From NCBI RefSeq assembly GCF_003339505.1, contig NZ_QPIW01000007.1:186001-250000 (forward strand): DNA of 64,000 bases, written 5' to 3'. This document shows positions 17,793 through 25,247 of the stretch, in pieces (within the stretch, counting starts at the first letter, position 1; each line of letters begins with the position of its first letter). A model generated the notes under the pieces. It saw only the letters and a program-made list of their open reading frames with translations. It was not told the origin of the DNA and did no database searches. This DNA comes from Runella aurantiaca (GTDB lineage Bacteria > Bacteroidota > Bacteroidia > Cytophagales > Spirosomataceae). The translations under genes and the position numbers were made by a program.

Positions 17793-18578
17793 TCAGTAAA
17801 TCACGGCTTTCTCAAAATCAAAACCGCTCGGAACTTCGCCCGTAAATTGCTTAAAATCACGCAATAAGTGATTGTGGTCGAAGTAACCGCAGTCATGGGC
17901 AACGTGCATCCAACTCAACTGAGGAGCCTTTTGTTTCAGTTTCATTGCCTGATTGAAGCGCGCAATGCGGCTATAAAATTTGGGTGATACGCCAGTCCGC
18001 TCCAAAAACTTCCGTTCAAATTGACGACTGCTCAAACAAGCCTCCTGCGCCAATTGATCTAAAGAAAAATGGTAAAAATTGGATTGCTCCAATACAGCAT
18101 CAATGGCGTGTTTTTCTACCCTGTAATTAACGATTTTTCGAAGTAAAAAAGCCTCCGTAATGCTCACCATTTGCCCAAACGTAGCCGCGTTTTCAATTCT
18201 TTCCCGTATTTCCTTGATTTCGTTTCCTAATACCAAATTGATTTCTTCATAACTACCCGCAAATAATGTCATCGGAATACCAAACAACCTAAAAAAGCCA
18301 GACGGTTGAAGCAAGACTTTAAACATCAGATAGTTGTTGGGAATTACTAAATTGTGACGAACCGTCACCTGCCCAGTAATGATATTATCGGGAATCGTTT
18401 GAGTTGATTTATCCAAATAGTTTACGTGTAATCTATCTTTTGGGTAAAAATAGAGACAGGATTCGGGAATAGGCGCGATGGGAATGCTAATCGCAGGGGC
18501 TTTGTGCTGTAAGTGCAAATACCAGTACGCTTTTACAAAAGGCCGTAGGGCCGGATGTGGTGGTAAAATTTGAAGCAT
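17793..18578 (-). CDS. AraC family transcriptional regulator (paralogue D)
   Basis: A 261-residue regulator, fourth member of the local AraC subfamily. The ATG at 18578 is chosen over one 36 bp upstream because the paralogues all begin a few residues before the ALRPFVKAYWYLHL-type motif. The C-terminal DNA-binding part contains LSSRQFERKFLERTGVSPKF and GYFDHNHLLRDFKQFTGEVP. The upstream neighbour is the membrane protein at 18772 and the downstream neighbour the DUF1772-like protein at 17169, all on the minus strand. Confidence 0.9.
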   Translation of the reverse strand: MLQILPPHPALRPFVKAYWYLHLQHKAPAISIPIAPIPESCLYFYPKDRLHVNYLDKSTQTIPDNIITGQVTVRHNLVIPNNYLMFKVLLQPSGFFRLFGIPMTLFAGSYEEINLVLGNEIKEIRERIENAATFGQMVSITEAFLLRKIVNYRVEKHAIDAVLEQSNFYHFSLDQLAQEACLSSRQFERKFLERTGVSPKFYSRIARFNQAMKLKQKAPQLSWMHVAHDCGYFDHNHLLRDFKQFTGEVPSGFDFEKAVIY

Positions 18579-18771
18579 AGCAAGGCAGGGTCTATTTCTT
18601 AAAAATACACCCAAAGTCCCTGATATTCAAAGAAGAAAAGCATAATTTATTAAACGGTATCGGAAACAAACAATGCTCTTGTGGTATTCAATCTCTTGTT
18701 AAAATCTAAAAAACAAAAAATTGACGGTCTTTGATGTAAAAATCAGGCTGTGCTCCAGGTATGTAGCCCAT

Positions 18772-19464
18772 TTATTCAACGGTAATATCACCCCAAATCA
18801 TTGTCCGGAGCTTTTCTAACAAGGCAGGATTTGCCAAAAGCAAATACACGACAACTGCTAAATTGAAAATATAATACCCGAAGCCAATCAGATAAGGCTT
18901 ATACATTTTACGATTGAAGAATTCTATCCCAAACAATAACACCCACAAACCCAACTGTACAGGCAAACCGGGAACAGAGACACGAGCCAAAGCAGGATTG
19001 ATAAAGGGAATAATGCTCATAATCATAAAACGGGAATGATAAGCCGTTTTTTTGCGGTAGTAAATGGCTAAACCATAAAACACCATAAACACAGGAAAAT
19101 CGAACAGATTAGCCGCAAAAACAGGGATATTCTTTTCACGGCTATGTGTTTGATTGATAATCAACACAAACGAAAATACCATCAACGCTACCAACAAATA
19201 AGACACCTTACCCAACTGACGGTGTAGTTCTACTTTTTTGTTTACTACCAGAAAAGGCTGAATGATAAGCAACAACAACCACAGCACAACCATTGTAGCA
19301 TGGAAGTGTGTAACGGTCGTAATCGTAATTGGCACATTACCAATTGGGCTTATAACATTTTGAAAATCAGGAAATTCACTAAAGTAACTTTGATAAAAAC
19401 AGGCAATCACTACCACAAAAAAGGTAGCGAAGAAATAGGGCAGAAAGCAGTAGGTTTTGTCCAT
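18772..19464 (-). CDS. DUF2306-like membrane protein with conserved histidines
   Basis: A 230-residue protein with about seven hydrophobic segments. I start it at the ATG at 19464 (MDKTYCFLPYFF); an in-frame start 36 bp upstream would overlap the orphan fragment next door. Histidines occur in the pattern THFHATMVVLWLLLL, ELHRQLGKVSY and YHSRFMIMSIIPF, as in DUF2306/cytochrome b561-like proteins, where paired histidines may hold heme. That function is inference. It begins 19 bp after the stop of the orphan fragment. Confidence 0.6.
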   Translation of the reverse strand: MDKTYCFLPYFFATFFVVVIACFYQSYFSEFPDFQNVISPIGNVPITITTVTHFHATMVVLWLLLLIIQPFLVVNKKVELHRQLGKVSYLLVALMVFSFVLIINQTHSREKNIPVFAANLFDFPVFMVFYGLAIYYRKKTAYHSRFMIMSIIPFINPALARVSVPGLPVQLGLWVLLFGIEFFNRKMYKPYLIGFGYYIFNLAVVVYLLLANPALLEKLRTMIWGDITVE

Positions 19465-19483
19465 TGAATTTGATTTTTTATGC

Positions 19484-19756
19484 TCAGGCTTTAAGACCAT
19501 ACTTTTCTAAAATTGCGTTGCGTTTTTCGGGAAATACCGTCAAGTCAAATCGCTTATCCAAGTCAGCCCTTCGTTGCAGGCCTTCTGACGAATGAATACT
19601 TAATCCTTTGGCTTTGAGTTCGGGCATAATTTTAAAAAACAGTTCTTCAAAAAAATCATCGAAGTTTTGACCACAAAAGAAATCGGTGAAATGGACCGAA
19701 AATAGAATCGACCGAGTTTTTATTCCACTTTCAATGGTGAGCCTACAATTTTTGAA
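19484..19756 (-). pseudogene. Orphan C-terminal fragment of an unrecognised gene
   Basis: An open frame on the minus strand ending in TGA (19484-19486) runs up to a stop at 19757-19759 but has no ATG, GTG or TTG before an internal ATG near its middle. From about 19723 down the translation looks like real protein: FTDFFCGQNFDDFFEELF, then MPELKAKGLSIHSSEGLQRR, then ADLDKRFDLTVFPEKRN, then AILEKYGLKA. The first 34 bases overlap the end of the cupin gene in another frame and may be noise. The likeliest reading is the 3' end of a gene whose 5' part was lost when the cupin gene came to its present place. The family was not recognised. Confidence 0.5.
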
Positions 19757-20289
19757 TTATTTACGACCATCGCTTTTTGTATGTTTTCTGGTGTACGTTC
19801 TTTGAGGTTGCCTATTTGCCTAAACATTTCTTCAATATTGCCTGCTGGTTGATAGGTGCTTAGTTTACGTCCTGTTGTGTTTTGGCCAAGATGTACAAAG
19901 GCATGGGGCGTTCCTCTTGGAATAAAGAGCGTATCGCCTGCTTTGAGTTTTATTTTTTCATCTCCTATCTGAAAAAGGTAATCACTTTCTATCACGGTTA
20001 CTATCTCGTCTTGGTCTTGATGAATATGCAGGGCGGGGCCAGCATTTCCTTTTGTGTGTATCTCAAAAATAGCTAATTGCCCATCCGTATCTTTGCCCGA
20101 CACTTTGAGGTCGTTTCGACTGCCGCCGCCCAAATTTTCGTTAAATCTGGTTTTGTTGGTTTCTACTACAAATGCTTTGTCGGTGCGTTCTTTGAAAGGA
20201 ATATTCAAAAACGGCACAGCAGCCATTGAGAAAAATGTACGTCTTTGCTTGAAAATTGTTGGTTTAAATGTTTTTGAAATCTTGCTCAA
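19720..20289 (-). CDS. Cupin-domain protein, paralogue of the one at 6264
   Basis: A 189-residue cupin. It starts with TTG inside a TTGA that overlaps the stop of the preceding gene, implying translational coupling; an internal ATG 21 codons later is the alternative. Residues 14-25 (KQRRTFFSMAAV) resemble a twin-arginine signal. The core has DLKVSGKDTDGQLAIFE, LHIHQDQDEIVTVIESDY and PRGTPHAF, closely matching the first cupin, with the same His/His/Glu and His ligands. It is downstream of the tandem NTF2-like gene. The activity is unknown. Confidence 0.82.
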   Translation of the reverse strand: MSKISKTFKPTIFKQRRTFFSMAAVPFLNIPFKERTDKAFVVETNKTRFNENLGGGSRNDLKVSGKDTDGQLAIFEIHTKGNAGPALHIHQDQDEIVTVIESDYLFQIGDEKIKLKAGDTLFIPRGTPHAFVHLGQNTTGRKLSTYQPAGNIEEMFRQIGNLKERTPENIQKAMVVNNSKIVGSPLKVE

Positions 20290-21131
20290 ATTGTACTTGC
20301 GTGGCGTATAAGCCTTTGCCAGCGGCCCTCACGCAGCACCCATACCTCTGTAAATCGGCGTTGGTGGGCTTTTCCGGCATCGGCCCGGTTGGCATCAGCT
20401 GTAGGCGTTACTTCCTCTTTACCTGCTACAATAGCCAACTTATCGCCTTCCATCGCAAAATGTTCGATGGTTTTTTCAAACTTACCGTATTTGATAATGC
20501 CAGCCTTTACACGTTCAATCATCTTTTGTTTGCCAATCATCTGCCCAAATGGGTTGGTAATAACCATATCGTCAGGGTAAAATTTACGCATAGCCACCGT
20601 ATCTTGAGTCAGAATCAGCCTTTCTTGGTAATTTATGAGGCTATCTATTTGGCGCAGTACTTGTTTTTTGTAGACTTCTGCTGGCTCTACTTTTATAATC
20701 GTAGCATGTCGCCCTATCATAACCCATTGGTTGTTAGCGTATTTCCAAATATTAGTAAATCGACGGGTAACGGTCTTGCCTGTATGTTGTTGATGTAGCT
20801 GCGGTTTTGTGATTTCTTCCCCCATCACCAAGGCAATGTTATCGTTAAAGGTAATTTTTTCAATATTTCGCACAAACGAAGCATAGGCCAAATTGCCAGT
20901 ACGTAGCTGCATTTTTGTACCTTCTACCGTACCTACTCGGTTGGCAGGAGTATTTACGACCATCTCATTCGACCAAATTTTTCCAAACAAAACAGCCGAA
21001 TCGCCACGCATAGTGGCTTCTCGCTCAATGTTTTCAAGGCGGCGAAGTTCGGCTTCACGAGGGTCAGTTTGAGCGCATAGAGTGATAATTGATAAAAGAA
21101 AAACGAAGAGTGAAATGGTTAGTTTTTTCAT
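20286..21131 (-). CDS. Exported protein with two tandem NTF2-like (DUF4440) domains
   Basis: A 281-residue protein with a signal peptide (MKKLTISLFVFLLSIITLCAQ). Two repeats of about 125 residues follow, each a DUF4440-type NTF2-like domain. Matching parts are WSNEMVVNTPANRVG against YPDDMVITNPFGQMIG, TFNDNIALVMGEEITKP against AMEGDKLAIVAGKEEVTP, and RRFTNIWKYANNQWVMIGRH against RRFTEVWVLREGRWQRLIRH. This is an internal duplication. Its stop overlaps the start of the cupin gene. The fold binds or converts small molecules; the ligand is unknown. Confidence 0.8.
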   Translation of the reverse strand: MKKLTISLFVFLLSIITLCAQTDPREAELRRLENIEREATMRGDSAVLFGKIWSNEMVVNTPANRVGTVEGTKMQLRTGNLAYASFVRNIEKITFNDNIALVMGEEITKPQLHQQHTGKTVTRRFTNIWKYANNQWVMIGRHATIIKVEPAEVYKKQVLRQIDSLINYQERLILTQDTVAMRKFYPDDMVITNPFGQMIGKQKMIERVKAGIIKYGKFEKTIEHFAMEGDKLAIVAGKEEVTPTADANRADAGKAHQRRFTEVWVLREGRWQRLIRHASTI

Positions 21132-21176
21132 TGTTTTGAATTGATTACAGATAAAAAATTAAGATTTCTTCTGTTT

Positions 21177-21530
21177 TTATTTCGCAGGAAACCCCGCATC
21201 CGACCAAGCCTTGAATGTCTCTAGTGCTGCCAAAGACAAAACCGCATCTTTGGGCATGTCTTTTTTGACATAGACCCTTTCATAAATCTTTGGAAGGTAA
21301 TATTTGTCGAAGGTGGCTGCATAATCTTGGGGATTGTAATGCCAATTCAAATAATTGCTTCGACCAGTGGCGTGGCAGGTAGCACAGTGCGTATCAAACC
21401 AAGGCTTCATAATGGTATGCCCAAACGCCACTTTTTGAGGCAATACCTCATCAGAATCATGCTTACAAGATGCCAATAGTGCAACTGCCAGCAGAGCAAT
21501 TGCACCATTGAAACAAAGCCATTTTATCAT
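21177..21530 (-). CDS. Cytochrome c-like heme lipoprotein
   Basis: A 117-residue lipoprotein with signal and lipobox LLASC. One CXXCH heme site (THCATCHATGR) lies near residue 51 and possible Met ligands occur downstream (VYVKKDMPKDA). It resembles small monoheme domains found in Bacteroidota envelope proteins rather than a classical class I cytochrome. Its ATG overlaps the stop of the 21527 gene by four bases (ATGA), so the two are translationally coupled. A role in periplasmic electron transfer is likely, but the partner is unknown. Confidence 0.8.
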   Translation of the reverse strand: MIKWLCFNGAIALLAVALLASCKHDSDEVLPQKVAFGHTIMKPWFDTHCATCHATGRSNYLNWHYNPQDYAATFDKYYLPKIYERVYVKKDMPKDAVLSLAALETFKAWSDAGFPAK

Positions 21531-22279
21531 TGCATCATCATCATTTCATCCAAACTCACCACAATATTGTCGCCCTCTTGCTTGATACTGTATTTCATGG
21601 GATAATAACCTGCATTCGCAAATTTTGTGGGAATAGGCGTACTTTTCGTGATATTGGGGCTACTTTGAAGCAACGCAAGCGTAACCATAGGCTCATAAAA
21701 CGTTACTTTGCCATCATACGACCCCATGATAAAGGTTTCGGTAAATTTTCCGCCGTTTAATTCTGTTGAGGTAGGATTTGCCCAGTGAGCACCCATTGTT
21801 GGAACACCCCCAGGAAGCTTAATGTAAGGCTTGGGCATGTAACCATCGGCGGGTATGTTATCAAATTTAGCCGCTGTATTAGGCATATAGGGCGGAATGG
21901 CCTCTCGTTCGGCCAAGGGTTGCATATAAAAATGAATGTCAAAGTGAGCTACGTCATAGATCCCCGGCGGCTCATGTCCTGTATGCGAAAACGATAAAAA
22001 AATGTGGTCAAAGGGCGTTTTTCCTACGGCTTCTGTCGGCAGTTTCAAAACCAAAGCGGTGAGTGCCGTGTGAGATAGGTTGTCTAATGCCCCTTTTGTG
22101 AATGTCATCCCAATAGAGGTGGGCAAGTTGTTTTCTGAAAATGTCACCCAGCTATACGCCTTTCCATTTCCGAGCGTTTGTTCTGCACCTTTGTAGGTTT
22201 GAGGTGTTGTCACCTCGTCTTTTTTACAACTTCCCAACATCATCAGTAAAGTTGCACAGGCAAAAAATAGTTTTTTCAT
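21527..22279 (-). CDS. DUF5602 / TTHB210-like lipoprotein
   Basis: A 250-residue lipoprotein (lipobox MLGSC at the end of the signal). The body has GKAYSWVTFSENNLPTSIGM, then YDVAHFDIHFYM, then ETFIMGSYDGKVTFYEPM, a layout I associate with the TTHB210-like DUF5602 family found beside sigma/anti-sigma factors in Thermus. The paired histidines in HFDIHFY could bind metal. No sigma factor is present here. The end is unusually methionine-rich (DEMMMMQ), partly a by-product of the ATGA overlap with the cytochrome gene. The function is unknown. Confidence 0.65.
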   Translation of the reverse strand: MKKLFFACATLLMMLGSCKKDEVTTPQTYKGAEQTLGNGKAYSWVTFSENNLPTSIGMTFTKGALDNLSHTALTALVLKLPTEAVGKTPFDHIFLSFSHTGHEPPGIYDVAHFDIHFYMQPLAEREAIPPYMPNTAAKFDNIPADGYMPKPYIKLPGGVPTMGAHWANPTSTELNGGKFTETFIMGSYDGKVTFYEPMVTLALLQSSPNITKSTPIPTKFANAGYYPMKYSIKQEGDNIVVSLDEMMMMQ

Positions 22280-22457
22280 TTTATGCGATTGTTTTAGTTT
22301 ATCAAAATCAGGCAGCCTTAATGTTGTTTGGACCCCTTAATTCTTTGACGGTAATCTCGCTTCCTTTTCGACACGACAAACGTTGCTAAACTTCTTCCTT
22401 TGTCTTCATGGCAACTTTGGGATTATACCGCCAATTCAAAAGTTATATTTTTGATGC

Positions 22458-23057
22458 TTACAACTTATCGGGGCTAATAGGCTGAGGAACAATATTTTCG
22501 ATAGGCTTGCAGCTTTTCAAATAAGCAAAAATGGCCACCAAATCCTCTTTCTTGGCATGGACATAGTCTCGCCAAGGCATGGGCGGCAGCAGAGGCCGAG
22601 CCGTGCGAATGCCTTTGCTTTTGCCCTCGGTAATAGCAATGAGAAACTGTTCTTCCGACCATGAGCCAATACCCGTAGCTTCGGGCGTAAGATTGGCAGA
22701 AAACGATGCCCCCCAAGGCCCCACGGCGATGGTGGTCATGGGGTGAAACAACACCCAATCTTGGGTTTTCACCACTTTGCCCATTGGGATTTTGGCAGGG
22801 TGTCCACTGAGTCCTAAATCAGGGTCAGGAATTGGCCCCTGCGGAGTCATTTTCTTGGGAGCGTGGCAGTGGGCACAGCCCATCATTTCGACTAAGTATT
22901 TTCCTTTTTCGATTTGAGCTTGGGTGTATGCAGTTTTACTTTTCAGGCTTTGTAAGCCCCCTCTGGACAGGCCGCGCAGGGCTTGCGGGCGAGTAAAAGA
23001 AAACAGCACAACAACACTAAAAACCACAAGAGCGAGGATGGAGATTTGTTTTTTCAT
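22458..23057 (-). CDS. Periplasmic monoheme cytochrome c
   Basis: A 199-residue exported cytochrome. A hydrophobic signal at 5-20 is followed by the heme site MMGCAHCHAPK near residue 60. The later stretch NLTPEATGIGSWSEEQFLIA and PPMPWRDYVHAKKEDLVAIF is typical of diheme/alcohol-dehydrogenase-type cytochrome c domains, in which PPMPW supplies the Met ligand. Only one heme motif is present. It heads the minus-strand run that continues with the DUF5602 and small cytochrome genes. Confidence 0.88.
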   Translation of the reverse strand: MKKQISILALVVFSVVVLFSFTRPQALRGLSRGGLQSLKSKTAYTQAQIEKGKYLVEMMGCAHCHAPKKMTPQGPIPDPDLGLSGHPAKIPMGKVVKTQDWVLFHPMTTIAVGPWGASFSANLTPEATGIGSWSEEQFLIAITEGKSKGIRTARPLLPPMPWRDYVHAKKEDLVAIFAYLKSCKPIENIVPQPISPDKL

Positions 23058-23391
23058 TTGAAAATTAAAGCTGATTGATTAAAAGACAAATTTGGAGACC
23101 TATTGACAAAAAGTGTTAAAAAAAAGACATACTTTCTGCTTATAATTAGGTACCACAAACGTAGCCGTAAGCCCTATTTCAAAGAAGAAAAATGGGGTGA
23201 ATAACATTCTTTGGGGTGAATGTCAAAGCTGAATACGTAGAACTACCTGAAAGAAAAGTATAAAAAATGTCGGCAGTCTAATGACACCTACATTTTGGAG
23301 ATTAAATTTTAATAAGGCCTGTCCAGATTAAGTCACCCGCTCCGCCACCGAAGCCGTGCAGAAAGCCATTTTGCAGAGAATTGTCTAGACC
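23058..23391. other. Intergenic region between cytochrome c and LytTR genes
   Basis: A 334-bp spacer. A TACGTTTG box on the minus strand (23156-23163) could be the -7 element of the cytochrome gene. A GC-rich patch at 23332-23388 reads VTRSATEAVQKAILQRIV and stop on the plus strand and may be a gene remnant; otherwise nothing was recognised. Confidence 0.4.
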
Positions 23392-24285
23392 TCAGGCACT
23401 CAAAATTACCTGCTTGGCATAGCCTCGCGATACGGGCAGAGGCTCTGCCACTTGCCACAAATGAAGTTTATACCCCTGGGCATTGCCCGATACTCGATAT
23501 ACTTTTTGAAGATTAACCATGTATGACCGATGGCAACGGCGTATATGCGACGCTCTAATTTGGGATTCGATACGACCTAAACTACTACGAAGGAGTTCTT
23601 TCCTGATTTTTTGTTCTTCCTGAAAAACCACCGTTACGTAATTATCGTCAGCCTCAATATAACATAAGTGTTGGGGCAAGATGGTAAGTTTATCTTTTCC
23701 ATTTTCAGCTACGAGGGTCAAAATGGACTCTTCAACTGACATTTTAGATACAATCTCACTAGACGCTGGGTAGGCAAGTGCCTCTTCAACACCTACTTGC
23801 GCTGGGTGGCCATCGTTCCACTTGAATCTATAATATCGGAAACCTACAAAAGCTCCTGCAAGAAAAAAGCTGATAACTCCCATATAAAACAGTATAGAAA
23901 CAAAACCTCCAACCGTAGCGGAGATTTTACCAGAGTTTGGCAGAACAGAATTGGCAAAATTTCCGATGGCAAAAATTAAGATTAATCCCATTATAAATAT
24001 AATCTCACTTGCTGCCGTCCATCTCTTTTCGTGATATACATTTAGAAAAACACGGTCCAAGACCTCAATCATAAAATGTACGCACAAAGGCGCAATCAGT
24101 GTGTAGCCTAAAATAAGACGTATTCTAAAGGAAGGGTCGGTGATTGTCGATAACTGAAAGGGCTCAAAAATGCATAAAAAGAGAAAAATAAAAATTGATA
24201 CACCTATAACCACAGGGGTATTATGCCAACTAGGAGTGTAGGCAATATGAGGCTGCAAAAGCCAATTATTGAGTTTTTGAAGCAT
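23392..24285 (-). CDS. Membrane-anchored LytTR-type DNA-binding regulator
   Basis: A 297-residue protein. The first 170 residues hold four hydrophobic segments (for example PVVIGVSIFIFLFLCIFEPF and ASEIIFIMGLILIFAIGNF). Residues 195-295 are a LytTR DNA-binding domain, with LCYIEADDNYVTVVFQ, SHIRRCHRSYMVNLQKV and the final LPVSRGYAKQV. No histidine kinase gene is next to it, so the membrane part may sense directly or work with a distant partner. A good promoter precedes it. Confidence 0.88.
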   Translation of the reverse strand: MLQKLNNWLLQPHIAYTPSWHNTPVVIGVSIFIFLFLCIFEPFQLSTITDPSFRIRLILGYTLIAPLCVHFMIEVLDRVFLNVYHEKRWTAASEIIFIMGLILIFAIGNFANSVLPNSGKISATVGGFVSILFYMGVISFFLAGAFVGFRYYRFKWNDGHPAQVGVEEALAYPASSEIVSKMSVEESILTLVAENGKDKLTILPQHLCYIEADDNYVTVVFQEEQKIRKELLRSSLGRIESQIRASHIRRCHRSYMVNLQKVYRVSGNAQGYKLHLWQVAEPLPVSRGYAKQVILSA

Positions 24286-24316
24286 TTTTGAGGGTAAGAG
24301 TGTATTCTTATGCCTT

Positions 24317-24348
24317 CAAATGTATTTTTTAAGGAGTGAAATACCAAA
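24317..24348 (-). promoter_or_regulatory. Promoter of the LytTR gene
   Basis: On the minus strand: TTTG (24345-24348), a 20-bp spacer and TACATTTG (24317-24324), matching TAnnTTTG. Transcription would begin near 24311, about 25 bp before the ATG. Confidence 0.6.
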
Positions 24349-24424
24349 TGTAGTAAACCTGAATTGATTAAGCGGTCAATGATAGGCTTTTAGCTTAAAC
24401 ATCATGTCGATTCAAAAGATATTC

Positions 24425-25222
24425 TTACACCGCCGTAAAACTCATTCCAGCGGCTTCATCAGCCAATCGACGGGCATTTTCTTTGCCCAAATATTTGTCA
24501 ATTAAATAATGCGCTATGTACAAAACGGGCGTTGTCAACAACGCAATACAGCCTTTGTAAATGTAATTAATGCTTCCTACCTGTAAAATCTGCGTTAAAG
24601 ACCAGTTACCGAAAAGGTAAAAGGCAATAAAAATCACGACGAAGCTATCTACCAGTTGCGAAAACAGCGTCGAGCCCGTAGCTCTCAACCAGATGTATTT
24701 GCTGCCAGTACGCCGGCGCAACCACGAAAAAATGGTTACATCCAACACCTGCCCGATTAAAAAAGCGACAATCGAACCAAGCATAATGCCGAGACCTTGC
24801 CGAAAAATCGCGTTGAAAGCACCGTCAATGTTCATGGCGTTTCCGTGACTGTCCTTACTGTTAATCTCCAACCAAAATTGGGCGGGAGGCAATGACGTAG
24901 TAGCATAAATGACGACGTACATGTAGGCGATAAAAATGGCCGTCAGGTACGAAATACGGCGAACGCCTTTTTTTCCAAAATACTCGTTGATAATGTCGGA
25001 GGTAATAAACACAATCGGCCAGTTGACCACCCCCGCCGACATGTTAAAATCCAGCGTAGTACCAAACAGCGGCAACTGAGCGGGTGAAGTGCCAAGTAGG
25101 GCTTCAACGGAGAATATTTTGACGCCGATAATCTCCGCAATCAGCGCATTGGTCAAAAAAAGACCACACAAAGCGAGGAACAGAAACTGCTTTTTCTGTT
25201 CAAAAGGTGTAGAGGTGGGCAT
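24425..25222 (-). CDS. yhhQ: Queuosine precursor transporter (YhhQ / VUT family)
   Basis: Inner-membrane importer of preQ0/preQ1-type queuosine precursors, 265 residues. Features are the N-terminal FLTNALIAEIIGVKIFSV, then WPIVFITSDIINEYFGKKGV (the conserved TD-hydrophobic-NE block) and RATGSTLFSQLVDSFVVIF. Six or seven membrane segments are visible and the length is normal. It starts 25 bp after the stop of the DUF255 gene on the same strand, so it is probably the second gene of that transcript. The symbol follows the E. coli homologue. Confidence 0.9.
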   Translation of the reverse strand: MPTSTPFEQKKQFLFLALCGLFLTNALIAEIIGVKIFSVEALLGTSPAQLPLFGTTLDFNMSAGVVNWPIVFITSDIINEYFGKKGVRRISYLTAIFIAYMYVVIYATTSLPPAQFWLEINSKDSHGNAMNIDGAFNAIFRQGLGIMLGSIVAFLIGQVLDVTIFSWLRRRTGSKYIWLRATGSTLFSQLVDSFVVIFIAFYLFGNWSLTQILQVGSINYIYKGCIALLTTPVLYIAHYLIDKYLGKENARRLADEAAGMSFTAV

Positions 25223-25247
25223 GGGTAGGCGGGATGCGATATGGGTT

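Noticed and set aside
18579-18614. Upstream ATG for the AraC gene at 17793
   Set aside because: The residues it adds are absent from the three paralogues, which begin near the second ATG.
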